Source: Enterobacter chuandaensis
GTDB lineage: Bacteria; Pseudomonadota; Gammaproteobacteria; Enterobacterales; Enterobacteriaceae
Length of the DNA: 64,000 nt
Reading direction: 5' to 3'
Assembly (NCBI RefSeq): GCF_003594915.1
Contig: NZ_QZCS01000014.1
Coordinates: 61,804 to 125,803, forward strand
In this document: positions 27,190 to 36,723 of the stretch, piece after piece
Layout: every line of letters starts with the position of its first letter
Numbering within the stretch: the stretch's first letter is position 1
The notes under the pieces: model-generated
Database searches by the model: none
What the model saw: only the letters and a program-made list of their open reading frames with translations
What the model was told of the DNA's origin: nothing
Made by a program: the position numbers and the translations under genes

Positions 27190-27711
27190 GTGACGCCTGA
27201 ATCAGATGAGCTGGCTGCCCAGCTTGCTTGCAATAAAACAACAGCTAATAGGAACATGTGGATGTATCTAGAAAAACCAGTCAGTGAATGGCCTGCACTC
27301 CAGATTACGTGGAGTGAAGAACCAGATGAAAGGTATTGGGCTTTTGATGGGGATATTCCTGACTGGGCAGTTCCGGCCGGGAAGCTACGTCTGGGGTATG
27401 CATTAATATCTGAAATACATGCGCATCTGATCTTTGTCAGCAAAATCCACTCTGTCGAGGAACTCAGGGAGGGGGCCGTTGATGATAAGATTGAAGACAT
27501 CATCAATTGCTGGAAAGAGGGTAAGGCCCTGACGCCGCCCGCGTTAAGGATAGTAAATGATGAAAGCGTTCAGAAAATCCACATTGCAGGGGGGAATCAC
27601 CGGTTTAATGTGGCGTATCTCACCGGGCTAAAATTGATAGCTTTTCTTGCTTGTCCTGCGGATGCAGCATACCTGACGGCCCTGATTCCGTCATTAGTAT
27701 GGAAGCCTTAA
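27190..27711 (+). CDS. Small ParB-like domain protein
   Basis: A 173-residue protein of uncertain function. The segment IHIAGGNHRFNVAYLTG resembles the box of ParB/sulfiredoxin-type proteins (G-G-N-H-R), while the rest is not recognised. The start is taken as GTG at 27190, about seven bases after GGGGGAGGG. It is divergent from the KAP gene and faces the RelB-like fusion gene. Confidence 0.55.
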   Translation: MTPESDELAAQLACNKTTANRNMWMYLEKPVSEWPALQITWSEEPDERYWAFDGDIPDWAVPAGKLRLGYALISEIHAHLIFVSKIHSVEELREGAVDDKIEDIINCWKEGKALTPPALRIVNDESVQKIHIAGGNHRFNVAYLTGLKLIAFLACPADAAYLTALIPSLVWKP

Positions 27712-27783
27712 GATAGGACTCAGGGCGAACTCTAGGCCTGTTGATGCCAGATGTTCGCCCGTCATCACCGTCGGAAATATCGC

Positions 27784-28776
27784 TTAATCAGCCGACCCCA
27801 GTGAGTCAGAGTTACGGATGGATTCACCGTCCCCCGCGATAAGCTCCAGCTGATCCCCGGCCCGCGACCTGAAGGTTTCGAGTAACTCTCCCGCCAGCAC
27901 AATAAGCTCATCGTTCGGTATATACCCGCTGATTTTACCGTGACGCAGTGCCTCATCCCGCTCCAGATACACATCGAGCGCTGTCAGCTTTTCACACAGG
28001 TCAGTCAGGGCTGCGGTGGAATCCGATGCACCGACCCGGAGCTGCATAGCCCGAACGCTTTCGAGGTGTTTTCTGAAGCGCTCAAACCACATGGTGAAAG
28101 TATAAAGCGGAATACCTTCCCCTTTGTCATCCAGCGCCAGCGCCTCTTTTGCGCACGCTATAGCTTCAGAGCTATCGCGGATGATCATCTGATTCAGAGT
28201 ATGGTCGGACACGGCTCCACCGCCTATTTTTTGCAGCTCGTTAATATAGCCTGCGGCCTCTTCAATAAAATCTCGGGTGATCTGAAGATGCTCGCGGGTC
28301 AGGACCGCCAGGCTGGTCAGATTACCGATCGCCAGGCGCATAACCTCGGATAACCGGTTAATACCATCGAGGCTCACCGGGAAATGATTGTAGCCTCCGG
28401 CTGGTGAAGCTGTACGTTGTCCCGGCGCGGAGAGGATAAGATCTTCGTGGTTGCGGTAAAAGCTGTAAGCTTCCTCGATATCTTTCATGGCCATAGCGAC
28501 AGCATTATCAGGGAGGGACTGGCCCGGCTGCACCGACTGAGTAAAGTGCTTCAGCCGTCCCCAGACAGTTTTAAACTTCTGCAGGGCTTCGGAGAAGACT
28601 TCCTGCGGATTGACCGCCGCCGGTTTGTAGCGGATCTGGAACGGCAGACTGCCGGTATCAGCGATATAGTCGGTGAGGGCAGAAAAATAACTGCTGAAGG
28701 TATAGCCGGCAGCCAGCAAAATAGGCTCAGCCTTTTCTTTGGATTCATCTTTGACGCGTGTATTCAACTGAGCCAT
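27784..28776 (-). CDS. RelB/DinJ-type N-terminal domain fused to a long unknown domain
   Basis: A 330-residue protein. The first 50 or so residues (LNTRVKDESKEKAEPILLAA then SYFSALTDYIADTGSLPF) look like a RelB/DinJ ribbon-helix-helix antitoxin domain. The remaining 280 residues are helical and not recognised. No relE-like toxin gene adjoins. GGAG lies before the ATG. It could be a plasmid-borne regulator using an RHH head. Confidence 0.6.
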   Translation of the reverse strand: MAQLNTRVKDESKEKAEPILLAAGYTFSSYFSALTDYIADTGSLPFQIRYKPAAVNPQEVFSEALQKFKTVWGRLKHFTQSVQPGQSLPDNAVAMAMKDIEEAYSFYRNHEDLILSAPGQRTASPAGGYNHFPVSLDGINRLSEVMRLAIGNLTSLAVLTREHLQITRDFIEEAAGYINELQKIGGGAVSDHTLNQMIIRDSSEAIACAKEALALDDKGEGIPLYTFTMWFERFRKHLESVRAMQLRVGASDSTAALTDLCEKLTALDVYLERDEALRHGKISGYIPNDELIVLAGELLETFRSRAGDQLELIAGDGESIRNSDSLGSAD

Positions 28777-29310
28777 GTTACTTCTCCGTTATCATGTATC
28801 CACTATCTCATCGTATATCGTTTTGCTATACATGTATACATATAATTGTTGATTTTGATTTGATTTACATAAAGCGAATCAGGTTTAAATCTCGTTTTGT
28901 TCTCCATCCTTCATTAGGATCCGAAAACCCCAAGTTCCGGATCTTCTCAGCTCCCTCCTGTCCGCAGCGGCGCAGAAACACAATATGTGCCACTCTCTCA
29001 GTTGCGGTTTCTGCTATATATAGTGTTTACCCCCTGCCCCGTGACCGCCCGATCAGCACCAAAAAAGGGCGGTGTGGTTATTCCCTGACCGTGTTACACT
29101 TCCGGAAATTGTAAAATTTAGGAAAAGTCGGATCATCATGAAGCGGCCATCCGGTAATTTATAGTTGTTGTTATATGGCTGCTTATAATCATTCCTGTGA
29201 TATTTACAGTAGGAAAGATAAGCTGGGAAATATTAAGGCGGGTGACTGATATAATCCTGTACGCAGTCAGTTGTTCTGCCCATCTTAATTACTATGAGTG
29301 ACTATTGCGG
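28777..29310. other. Long non-coding region upstream of the HEPN-resD group
   Basis: A 534-base AT-rich region holding the start region of the RelB-like gene, a GATCCG/CGGATC hairpin at 28918-28943 and a partly matching GTCGGATC at about 29130. In F, the ResD target rfsF lies in a similar position upstream of the ccd-resD operon, so a recombination site could be here; none was recognised directly. Confidence 0.4.
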
Positions 29311-29613
29311 ATGAATACATCATCACATGAAAGCGAGCGCGTCCAGGTTTCACTTGAAACCGTCTGGCGGGCGCTGACCGCCCTCGGTCATCAGCGGCTC
29401 TGGCTCCGCCCTCCGGATGAGCGGAGCGTGAACACCTGGCTGATCGTCACCTGGGACGGACTGACAGTGGCTGAGCGAATCAGAAATTCCGGAACGTAGT
29501 GGCTGACCGGGGATGCGAACGCCATCTACACCAATCCGGAACGGATCGTTCCGGACGGACTGGAAGAGCTCACCTGGCTGTCGGTGCAGCGGCGAATGAA
29601 GGACGGATTCTGA
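29311..29613 (+). pseudogene. Small gene interrupted by one in-frame amber codon
   Basis: The frame beginning MNTSSHESERVQVSLETVW runs to TAG at 29497-29499 (codon 63). It then continues in the same frame for 37 more codons (WLTGDANAIYTNPERIVPDG through LSVQRRMKDGF) to TGA at 29611-29613. The second half reads like normal protein in the same phase, so a single base change probably created the stop. The family was not recognised. It precedes the HEPN gene by 69 bases on the same strand. Confidence 0.55.
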
Positions 29614-29682
29614 AGCCGACCAGGGACAAGCGGCAGGGCGGGATTTCTAACTTAAAGAACAACACAGAAGGGGACTGGCCTT

Positions 29683-30504
29683 ATGGGAAGCATGAAAGAG
29701 CAGATGATGGATATTGAATCTGAACGATTTGATGAATGGCTTGCGGATAATTACCCGGATGTTGTCCCGAACTCTGAAGAATGGGAGCAGGCCGCGAACC
29801 TTTACTACTGGGAGCAGGAGGCGATTGCCGATCAGGCTCAGTGGGATCATGAACACGGTCTGTTTGTGGCTTCCCTGAACAATGTTCATCAGCGTTACCT
29901 GCACGCAAAGCAGGAACTGAAGAATCTATATACCTTGCTCGATAAGGAGCAGCCTGAACTGGTGTACAGGATGTCTTTCGTCCATGCAGTGACGGTCATG
30001 GAGGCGTACCTGATGTACTGTGCCAGGGCCCTGCTGGAGCATGACTGGCCGCTTACACGCTTCAGGGATGAGTTTTATATGAAGTCCGATAAAATCAAAA
30101 ATCCGGTAAAACATGCTGCACGTGAAATGGATCTTTCACTTTTCCGGCCTGCGGCTCAGAATTTTGTTTCCCGGATGACCTTTCATAACGTGAAAACCAT
30201 TGAGCGCTATTTCGGCGCCGTGCTGCACATTCCGCCCGTCTGGCCGGTTCAGCCGCTGGGTATCATCGCAGACTGGCGAAACGACCTAGTACACCGTAAC
30301 GGTGTGGATGAACACGATGAGCCTCGAGTGATCTCAGCACAGCAGCTGCAGAACGCCCTGCAGAAAGTGTCAGAACTAATTGATGGTGCAGATCTGTCGA
30401 TGCGGCAGGAAATTGACTTGTTTGGTAACTGGCGTAATGAAGAAAACCGGGAAATCATCGCGTCAGCACTGCGCATATCTCCGAAGGGAGAGTCATCCTC
30501 ATGA
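29683..30504 (+). CDS. HEPN-domain protein coupled to resD
   Basis: A 273-residue protein with the HEPN nuclease-type motif R-x4-H in WRNDLVHRNG (Arg199 to His204) after helical segments FVHAVTVMEAYLMY and RFRDEFYMK. HEPN domains of this sort often act as RNases in toxin or defence systems. The N-terminal 60 residues are acidic. Its stop overlaps the resD start by four bases (ATGA), so the two are translationally coupled. In F the ccdAB toxin-antitoxin genes hold this position upstream of resD. Whether this protein is toxic, or needs the broken gene before it, is unknown. Confidence 0.6.
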   Translation: MGSMKEQMMDIESERFDEWLADNYPDVVPNSEEWEQAANLYYWEQEAIADQAQWDHEHGLFVASLNNVHQRYLHAKQELKNLYTLLDKEQPELVYRMSFVHAVTVMEAYLMYCARALLEHDWPLTRFRDEFYMKSDKIKNPVKHAAREMDLSLFRPAAQNFVSRMTFHNVKTIERYFGAVLHIPPVWPVQPLGIIADWRNDLVHRNGVDEHDEPRVISAQQLQNALQKVSELIDGADLSMRQEIDLFGNWRNEENREIIASALRISPKGESSS

Positions 30505-31283
30505 CCGGACTCGTTACCCTGGGAGGGCATTCGGCAGCAGGTGCTCAGTTACCTGTGTCTATCGACTATCCAGCCGCTCTGGCCCTACGTCAGATGGCTC
30601 TGGTCCAGGAGGAACTGCCGAAATACCTGCTGGCGCCGGAAGTGAGCGCCCTGCTCCATTACGTACCGGATCTGCACCGCAAGATGCTGTTTGCGACCCT
30701 GTGGAATACAGGTGCAAGGATTAATGAAGCGCTGGCCCTGACCCGGAGTGATTTTTCACTGGCACCGCCCTACCCGTTTGTACAGCTGGCCACGCTCAAA
30801 CAACGGACCGAAAAAGCCGCCAGAACGGCCGGCCGCTCGCCTGCCGGCAGTCAGGCGCATCGCCTGGTTCCGCTTTCTGATGCGAACTATGTCAGCCAGC
30901 TGGAGATGATGGTGGCCACTCTGAAAATACCTCTTGAACGTCGTAACAAGCGAAGCGGCAGAACCGAGAAGGCACGTATCTGGGAGATTACCGATCGGAC
31001 GGTCCGCACTTGGCTCAGCGAAGCGGTTGAAACGGCTGCGGCCGATGGGGTGACGTTCTCCGTGCCGGTGACCCCGCACACATTCCGCCATTCCTACGCG
31101 ATGCACATGCTGTACGCAGGCATACCGCTGAAGGTGCTGCAGAGTTTAATGGGACATAAGAGCATCAGCTCGACGGAGGTGTATACGAAGGTGTTTGCGC
31201 TGGATGTGGCAGCACGGCACCGGGTGCAGTTCCAGATGCCGGGCGATGAGGCGGTGGCGTTGCTTAAAAAAACAGGTGACTAA
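30501..31283 (+). CDS. resD: ResD tyrosine recombinase (multimer resolution)
   Basis: A 260-residue tyrosine recombinase closely resembling ResD of the F plasmid. The catalytic set is visible: Arg73 (NTGARINEAL), His193 and Arg196 (TPHTFRHSYAM), His219 (LMGHKS) and the nucleophile Tyr228 (EVYTKVF). ResD resolves plasmid multimers at rfsF, aiding stable inheritance. The 5-prime end overlaps the HEPN gene. The 3-prime end runs into the 8-bp tandem repeats of the partition region. Confidence 0.93.
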   Translation: MTGLVTLGGHSAAGAQLPVSIDYPAALALRQMALVQEELPKYLLAPEVSALLHYVPDLHRKMLFATLWNTGARINEALALTRSDFSLAPPYPFVQLATLKQRTEKAARTAGRSPAGSQAHRLVPLSDANYVSQLEMMVATLKIPLERRNKRSGRTEKARIWEITDRTVRTWLSEAVETAAADGVTFSVPVTPHTFRHSYAMHMLYAGIPLKVLQSLMGHKSISSTEVYTKVFALDVAARHRVQFQMPGDEAVALLKKTGD

Positions 31284-31310
31284 GATAGAAAGGTAACAAG
31301 ATGGTAAGTT

Positions 31311-31358
31311 ACTATCTTACTATCTTACTATCTTACTATCTTACTATCTTACTATCTG
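31311..31358. repeat. Six tandem copies of ACTATCTT (candidate centromere)
   Basis: Five perfect 8-bp units and a sixth ending ACTATCTG, preceded by single inverted copies (AAGATAG, AAGATGG). They sit directly downstream of the partition genes and are good candidates for the binding site of the small RHH protein. Confidence 0.6.
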
Positions 31359-31432
31359 ATTAACTTAGTAACCATACCACCTTTAACTACCAACTTCACA
31401 AGTTAATCAGTTATTAAGTTATTAAGTTATTA

Positions 31433-31738
31433 TTACTTTAATCTCGATTTTTCAATCAGTTGAGAGATTTCTTCTCGTGATAAATTTTCTAATGCCATCA
31501 CTGCAGCTCTAACTACATCGGATCGATTTACTCTCCTGTTCCCTGATAACATCTCTTCCTTAATGACATTATCGATTGAGTTAAGATTCTCTTCAGCAAG
31601 AGAGATACTGACTGGTTTTGCTCTACTAGTCGCAGATTTATTACTTGGTTCATCTGGATTTTTTGCAGTGAGGCCAGCTGTGCCTCCGTTTATAAACGAA
31701 GCTTCGTCTCTTGGCGGTGTATGTGCTCTATTCCTCAC
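31433..31738 (-). CDS. ParG-like small partition (RHH) protein
   Basis: A 101-residue protein: a flexible basic N-terminal tail (residues 1-45) followed by a ribbon-helix-helix domain (VSISLAEENLNSIDNVI then NRSDVVRAAVMALENL). This is the layout of ParG-type centromere-binding proteins of type Ib partition systems. It overlaps parA by four bases. The tail may stimulate the ParA ATPase. Confidence 0.75.
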   Translation of the reverse strand: MRNRAHTPPRDEASFINGGTAGLTAKNPDEPSNKSATSRAKPVSISLAEENLNSIDNVIKEEMLSGNRRVNRSDVVRAAVMALENLSREEISQLIEKSRLK

Positions 31739-32370
31739 AGAATGATCTCCTTAACCAGAGCTTCAATTTCTTCTTGGGCTTTGATGTTCTGTGTTTCAAA
31801 AATAGTCATTGATTCGGCCCAGGCATCCCTGTGAGCTTTTCTGTCACACACGCGAGCATTAGACAGATTCATTTCCGGAAAGTCTTTGAGAACATCCGCT
31901 GCCTGATTAGCTTCATTAACGAACATGTTAGTTGGTGTCATATTCAACACTAAATACCCACGTACAGACTCGTTGAAATCTTTAGCTGCAGTAAAAACAG
32001 AGCATGTATGTGGTACGACATCCAAATCCATTTGGGACGGTCGTAAAGGGGAAATAAACACATCTGCAGCCATTAATCCGCTTCGCATCTCTGCACTGTC
32101 ACGGCCAGCACAATCGGCGATTACAAAGTCATAAGATTTTTCATGCTCTTTTAGCATGGCTTTGATGTTGCCGGACGCTCCAGTCACAGGCATATGAGGC
32201 AAGTTCTCTGGTCGATTGTTATACCAGGTCAGTACTGATTTTTGATCGTCGGCATCGACAATGAGAACTCGCTTTCCTAGCGCCATAAGATATGCAGCGA
32301 TAGAAACTGCGAGCGTACTTTTACCTACTCCACCTTTTTGACTACCAAGAACAATGATCATATTCCGCAC
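31735..32370 (-). CDS. ParA family ATPase (ParF-like, type Ib)
   Basis: A 211-residue Walker-type partition ATPase with deviant Walker A QKGGVGKST (near residues 11-19), VLIVDADDQKS, and DFVIADCAGRDS. It lacks the N-terminal HTH of type Ia ParA, so it is ParF-like. It is the first gene of a two-gene operon with the RHH protein. It represents a partition system separate from parM/stbB at 37.4 kb. Confidence 0.87.
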   Translation of the reverse strand: MRNMIIVLGSQKGGVGKSTLAVSIAAYLMALGKRVLIVDADDQKSVLTWYNNRPENLPHMPVTGASGNIKAMLKEHEKSYDFVIADCAGRDSAEMRSGLMAADVFISPLRPSQMDLDVVPHTCSVFTAAKDFNESVRGYLVLNMTPTNMFVNEANQAADVLKDFPEMNLSNARVCDRKAHRDAWAESMTIFETQNIKAQEEIEALVKEIIL

Positions 32371-32534
32371 ACCTTGTTTGTTATCTTATTAAGATAATAG
32401 GATATTAAAAAATATTTTTCAATATCTACGGCGCTTGCATTTTGCTATCATGTTAACTTGTTATGTTAATAAGTCAATGTAATTCAACAAGATATTATTA
32501 GTTTTAAAACGAGTTGCAACCTTAACAAGTTGTT

Positions 32535-32563
32535 ATGATATCAAGATATTATCTTGATATCAT
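32535..32563. promoter_or_regulatory. Perfect 13-bp inverted repeat between divergent genes
   Basis: ATGATATCAAGAT and ATCTTGATATCAT flank a 3-base centre. The palindrome lies 30 bases before the 452-residue gene and 165 bases from parA. It may be the operator of either. Further AT-rich palindromic pieces (TTATCTTATTAAGATAATA) lie near the parA start. Confidence 0.6.
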
Positions 32564-32593
32564 AATCACACTTTTGAGTGAAGGAGTAAATCA

Positions 32594-33952
32594 ATGGACC
32601 TTGTGTGGAAAAAAAATCCAAGGGGAAGGCTTGAAAGGAAACTGAATCTGGCAGAGAGAGAGGCATTGCTGCATGTTTTCAGCAACAGTCGAAAACCCGC
32701 TCAGGCTGATTTACGTATAGCAAATTCTGTGCTTGAAGAAATGGACCGCCGTAAGCTGTGGTTAAAATGTGATTGCGTCGAACATGACCCGAACATTGAA
32801 GGTCCTTTTAACTGCGAGGTTAACGTTGCCAGGTTACGCCACGTCAAGACGACAAGACAGCATGATGAACAGTGCCCTTTGTTCAGGCTAAAGAAAAGTA
32901 AGGATGCTGATAACACTATCACTGAAGGAAAAACCAGCCCATTAAATCCGGTTGGCGGGAATGACTGGTTACCTGACAAGAAGAAAGACAACAAAATCAA
33001 CGCTGTGGAAGGGCCGGTAGTGCCCCGTAAGCGTCGACGCAAAACACTTAAACCCATTCCGGCTCTGGGCCGAAAATTGCTGACTCTCATTCAGGCAGCT
33101 GGCCTGAACCAACTTGAACTAGTACCTGAATATAAAAGTCCGGGGTTAGTCGGTTCGGTCAATAGAATAAAAGAAGTTCTGGATGAACATACAATGGGCA
33201 ATGGAAGACAGCTTAATATGCTGTTCAGTTGCGCGCCCTGGCTGTCCCTCGAACGGATTAACGACATGCTGACTCAGCTGGAAATTTCACTGCAGACTGA
33301 TAGCAGTGATAAGGAGGCATGCGTGTATATCATTGGTATTGCGACCGATGCCAATCGGGAAGAAGTAACCTTTAGCGTTCGTAGTAATACTTTTATCCAT
33401 AGGCCTGAAGCCCGAGTCAGTATCAATGGAGAAAGCACCTACAACACTGGCAGTCGGGCCCCATACTGGGCAATTCTGGAATACCGCAGAGGTAGGGATG
33501 GTAAGGTTTACTGCCATGAGGGCTATGCGCATGCCGCGTATACGCTTGATAATCCTGTGCCTGTGGATAGCAACAAAGAACGCGATACACTGAAGGTAAT
33601 AATAAACGCCAGCAGCTATGCTGGCCGTCAGGAAAATCATCCGGATGCTATCAGCCTCAGCAAGCCACTTTTTACGTCTAAAAGCACTAAAAATGGGGTG
33701 GAGGAGGTCATTCATCCTGACTTCATACTGAATGTGGTTCCGAGCAAAGAAAACACAGTTACCACTTTCATCATCGAAACAATGGGCTCTGAATCCGAGG
33801 AGTATGTCGAGCGTAAACTACAAACACATAGCTGGATGGAGCAGGAAGGTGTGCTCTTAACTGATCCTCCGGGCTGGCCAGAACATTCAGACAGGACATT
33901 TAACAGCTGCCTGCTCAAACACATTTTTAGTGCAGGGAAAATGCACCAATAG
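32594..33952 (+). CDS. Uncharacterised protein with Cys/His cluster
   Basis: A 452-residue protein not recognised with confidence. Its first 100 residues carry C59-x-C61, H64, C74, H83, H90 and C94, which could bind zinc; a CxC...H-x3-C arrangement also occurs in the DUF1173 plasmid family, but similarity elsewhere was not evident. A basic stretch PRKRRRKTLK follows at about residue 145. GAAGGAG lies seven bases before the ATG. It sits between parA and the repE iterons, so a plasmid maintenance role is possible. Confidence 0.6.
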   Translation: MDLVWKKNPRGRLERKLNLAEREALLHVFSNSRKPAQADLRIANSVLEEMDRRKLWLKCDCVEHDPNIEGPFNCEVNVARLRHVKTTRQHDEQCPLFRLKKSKDADNTITEGKTSPLNPVGGNDWLPDKKKDNKINAVEGPVVPRKRRRKTLKPIPALGRKLLTLIQAAGLNQLELVPEYKSPGLVGSVNRIKEVLDEHTMGNGRQLNMLFSCAPWLSLERINDMLTQLEISLQTDSSDKEACVYIIGIATDANREEVTFSVRSNTFIHRPEARVSINGESTYNTGSRAPYWAILEYRRGRDGKVYCHEGYAHAAYTLDNPVPVDSNKERDTLKVIINASSYAGRQENHPDAISLSKPLFTSKSTKNGVEEVIHPDFILNVVPSKENTVTTFIIETMGSESEEYVERKLQTHSWMEQEGVLLTDPPGWPEHSDRTFNSCLLKHIFSAGKMHQ

Positions 33953-33980
33953 TTACAGGCAGCGGTTTTGAATTCAAATA

Positions 33981-34250
33981 GTGACAATACACCCTCAGCC
34001 AGAAGTGGAAAGGGCGCTCTTAAGTGTGACAAACGACACTCAGGGCTGAGGGGAAATGTGACAAGCTGCACTGAACTAAGTGTGACAAATTGCCCTTATT
34101 AAGTGTTTCTAAAGCACAAAATAGGTACCATTTAGTTCCTGAAAACCAGTCAGGGCAAAGGAAGGCAAACTTTTCTGTGACAAATCACCCTGAGAGCTTT
34201 AACTCTAGTGTGACAAACCACCCTGCTAATTGTGACAAATCACCCTCAAA
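33981..34250. repeat. Downstream iteron array (incC-like), seven copies
   Basis: Seven copies of the F-type iteron core (T)GTGACAA followed by ACCCT/GCCCT-like sequence begin at about 33981, 34025, 34057, 34081, 34176, 34209 and 34231, all in one orientation. They follow the repE stop, as incC does in F, where they limit copy number by binding RepE. Confidence 0.85.
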
Positions 34251-34252
34251 GC

Positions 34253-35052
<800 letters not shown>

Positions 35053-35105
35053 AATTGAAAAAGAGTCAACAGGTTGGGATAACTTTGTGGAATACAGCAA
35101 ATCAT

Positions 35106-35198
35106 GAGGGCAATTTGTCACAGGGTTAAGGGCAATCTGTCACCCTTTAAGAGGGAGGTTGAGGGTGATTTGTCACACTGAAAGGGCAAATTGTCACA
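35106..35198. repeat. Origin iterons (incB/ori2-like), four copies
   Basis: Four iterons of the type GGGCAATTTGTCACA, in direct orientation, at about 35106, 35129, 35161 and 35183. Their number and place match the four ori2 iterons of F. Confidence 0.85.
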
Positions 35199-35239
35199 AT
35201 GATCCTTCTCAAACCCGCATGAATAAAGGGCTGAGAGGA

Positions 35240-35320
35240 GTTCTAAAAAGGTAAACCTAACAATCTATTAAAAAGATCTTATAAAAATATGTCCGTGGAT
35301 AAGTGGATAAACTTTAAGGA
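35240..35320. other. ori2-type AT-rich region with DnaA boxes
   Basis: An A/T-rich stretch (35253-35290) is followed by two tandem DnaA-box-like sequences, GTGGATAAG (35295-35303) and GTGGATAAA (35304-35312), each 8 of 9 to the reverse of TTATCCACA. With the iterons it forms the replication origin. Confidence 0.75.
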
Positions 35321-35369
35321 GCTAACCTTTAGAATTCGAGCGTAAGCAGAATTTGTCAGTGCAGTTACC

Positions 35370-35424
35370 TGGTGCTTCCTCGCTCACTCGCGGGCTTCGC
35401 CCTGTCGTTCGGCTGCGGCGAGCA
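35370..35424. other. GC-rich segment resembling the ColE1-origin flank
   Basis: CTTCCTCGCTCACT, TCGTTCGGCTGCGG and CGAGC occur in the same order as in the well-known sequence next to pMB1/ColE1 origins. It lies between ori2 and the 3-prime end of umuC. The match was recognised from memory, not computed. Confidence 0.45.
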
Positions 35425-35451
35425 CTACTGGCTCTCTCTGAAAAGCGAAAT

Positions 35452-36723
35452 TTAACTGATCCTCGCTATGGGGATATCTTTCCAGCGGGTGGTGTACGCA
35501 GGGGAGAGCATGTCGCGTTTCATTTGCCATGATGGCGCTATCCCTCGTCCGGCAAACCAGACCTGTCCCAACCCGGAATGATTAATGCCATCGAGAACCT
35601 TCATCAGCTCAGCGCTGTGAGGACGTGGAGGACGTTCGTCGAACAGCTGCAGCTGCGAAACGCCGGAGCCGGTGAAGTCATTCAGCATCACACCGGCTTT
35701 AGCATACCGGTGCCCATCCTTCCAGATACGCTCCAGAGCCGTTGTGGCGGCCGCAATGATGTCCCGGGTGTCCTGAGTGGGGGTAAGCAGTTTCTCCGTG
35801 GCCACGTTGCCGTAGTAAGGCTCTTTAACGGCGAACGGAGACGTTTTGATGAATACGGAAATATGCCGGCAGTACTGGCGCTCTTTACGCAGCTTTTCTG
35901 AGGCCCGCTCTGAGTACTGACAGACAGCCTGGCGGAGCGAATCGTATTCAGTGATCTTCTCGCCAAAACTGCGGCTGCAGACAATCTGTTGTTTAGTAGG
36001 CGGTGCTTCCTCAAGCGACATGCAGCTTTCCCCGTTCAGTTCGCGCACTGTTCGCTCGAGAACGACGGAGAATTTTTTGCGGATGAAGGCCGGGTTCGTC
36101 AGGGCCAGATCAAGCGCGGTCCTGATGCCAAGAACATTGAGCTTGCGTGCAATACGGTTTCCCACGCCCCAGATCTCTTCGACCGGCTGCAGTGAAAGCA
36201 GTTTCCGCGTTCGCTGAGGATTCCCCCGGGTCAGGGCGAGCACGCCACGAAACTGTTTCCACTCCTTTGAGGCCCACTGGGCTGATTTTGCCAGGGTTTT
36301 CGTCGGCCCGGCACCCATGCCGATGGTCAGACGGGTACAGTCATACACGTGCTGGCGCAGCTGCCGGCCGAAGTTCTCCAGGTCCATGCAGTGCTCAACG
36401 CCGGTCAGGTCGAGGAACATCTCGTCAATCGAATACTGTTCCACCCTGGGGGCCAGCTCCTCCAGGCAGTTCATCACGCGCGCTGACATCGAGGCATAAA
36501 GTTCATAGTTGCTTGAGAACGCGTATATTTTTTCCGGGTACTTTTCGTTTTTCATCTGAAACCACGGCGTGCCCATTTTGATCCAGGGCTTTGCCTCGGC
36601 ACTTCTTGCGATGACGCAGCCATCGTTATTACTGAGCACCACAACCGGCTTTCCTTTCAAATCCGGGCGGAAAACACGTTCGCAGCTTGCATAAAAGCTG
36701 TTCACATCGGCCAGGGCAAACAT
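35452..36723 (-). CDS. umuC: UmuC-like Y-family DNA polymerase
   Basis: A 423-residue Y-family polymerase: [18 protein letters not shown] with the metal-binding aspartate, the palm motif [10 protein letters not shown], helix-hairpin-helix region [12 protein letters not shown], little finger and C-terminal clamp-binding segment (QLQLFDERP). It performs error-prone lesion bypass with processed UmuD. It is the second gene of umuDC and overlaps umuD by one base. Confidence 0.95.
   Translation of the reverse strand: MFALADVNSFYASCERVFRPDLKGKPVVVLSNNDGCVIARSAEAKPWIKMGTPWFQMKNEKYPEKIYAFSSNYELYASMSARVMNCLEELAPRVEQYSIDEMFLDLTGVEHCMDLENFGRQLRQHVYDCTRLTIGMGAGPTKTLAKSAQWASKEWKQFRGVLALTRGNPQRTRKLLSLQPVEEIWGVGNRIARKLNVLGIRTALDLALTNPAFIRKKFSVVLERTVRELNGESCMSLEEAPPTKQQIVCSRSFGEKITEYDSLRQAVCQYSERASEKLRKERQYCRHISVFIKTSPFAVKEPYYGNVATEKLLTPTQDTRDIIAAATTALERIWKDGHRYAKAGVMLNDFTGSGVSQLQLFDERPPRPHSAELMKVLDGINHSGLGQVWFAGRGIAPSWQMKRDMLSPAYTTRWKDIPIARIS

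Noticed and set aside
31311..31358. Tandem repeats as a possible CRISPR array
   Set aside because: Units are 8 bp with no spacers and no cas genes; they fit a centromere or iteron-type site.
33981..34250. Additional genes in the 33.96-34.25 kb gap
   Set aside because: The stretch is filled by iterons; open frames there are shadows of the repeats.
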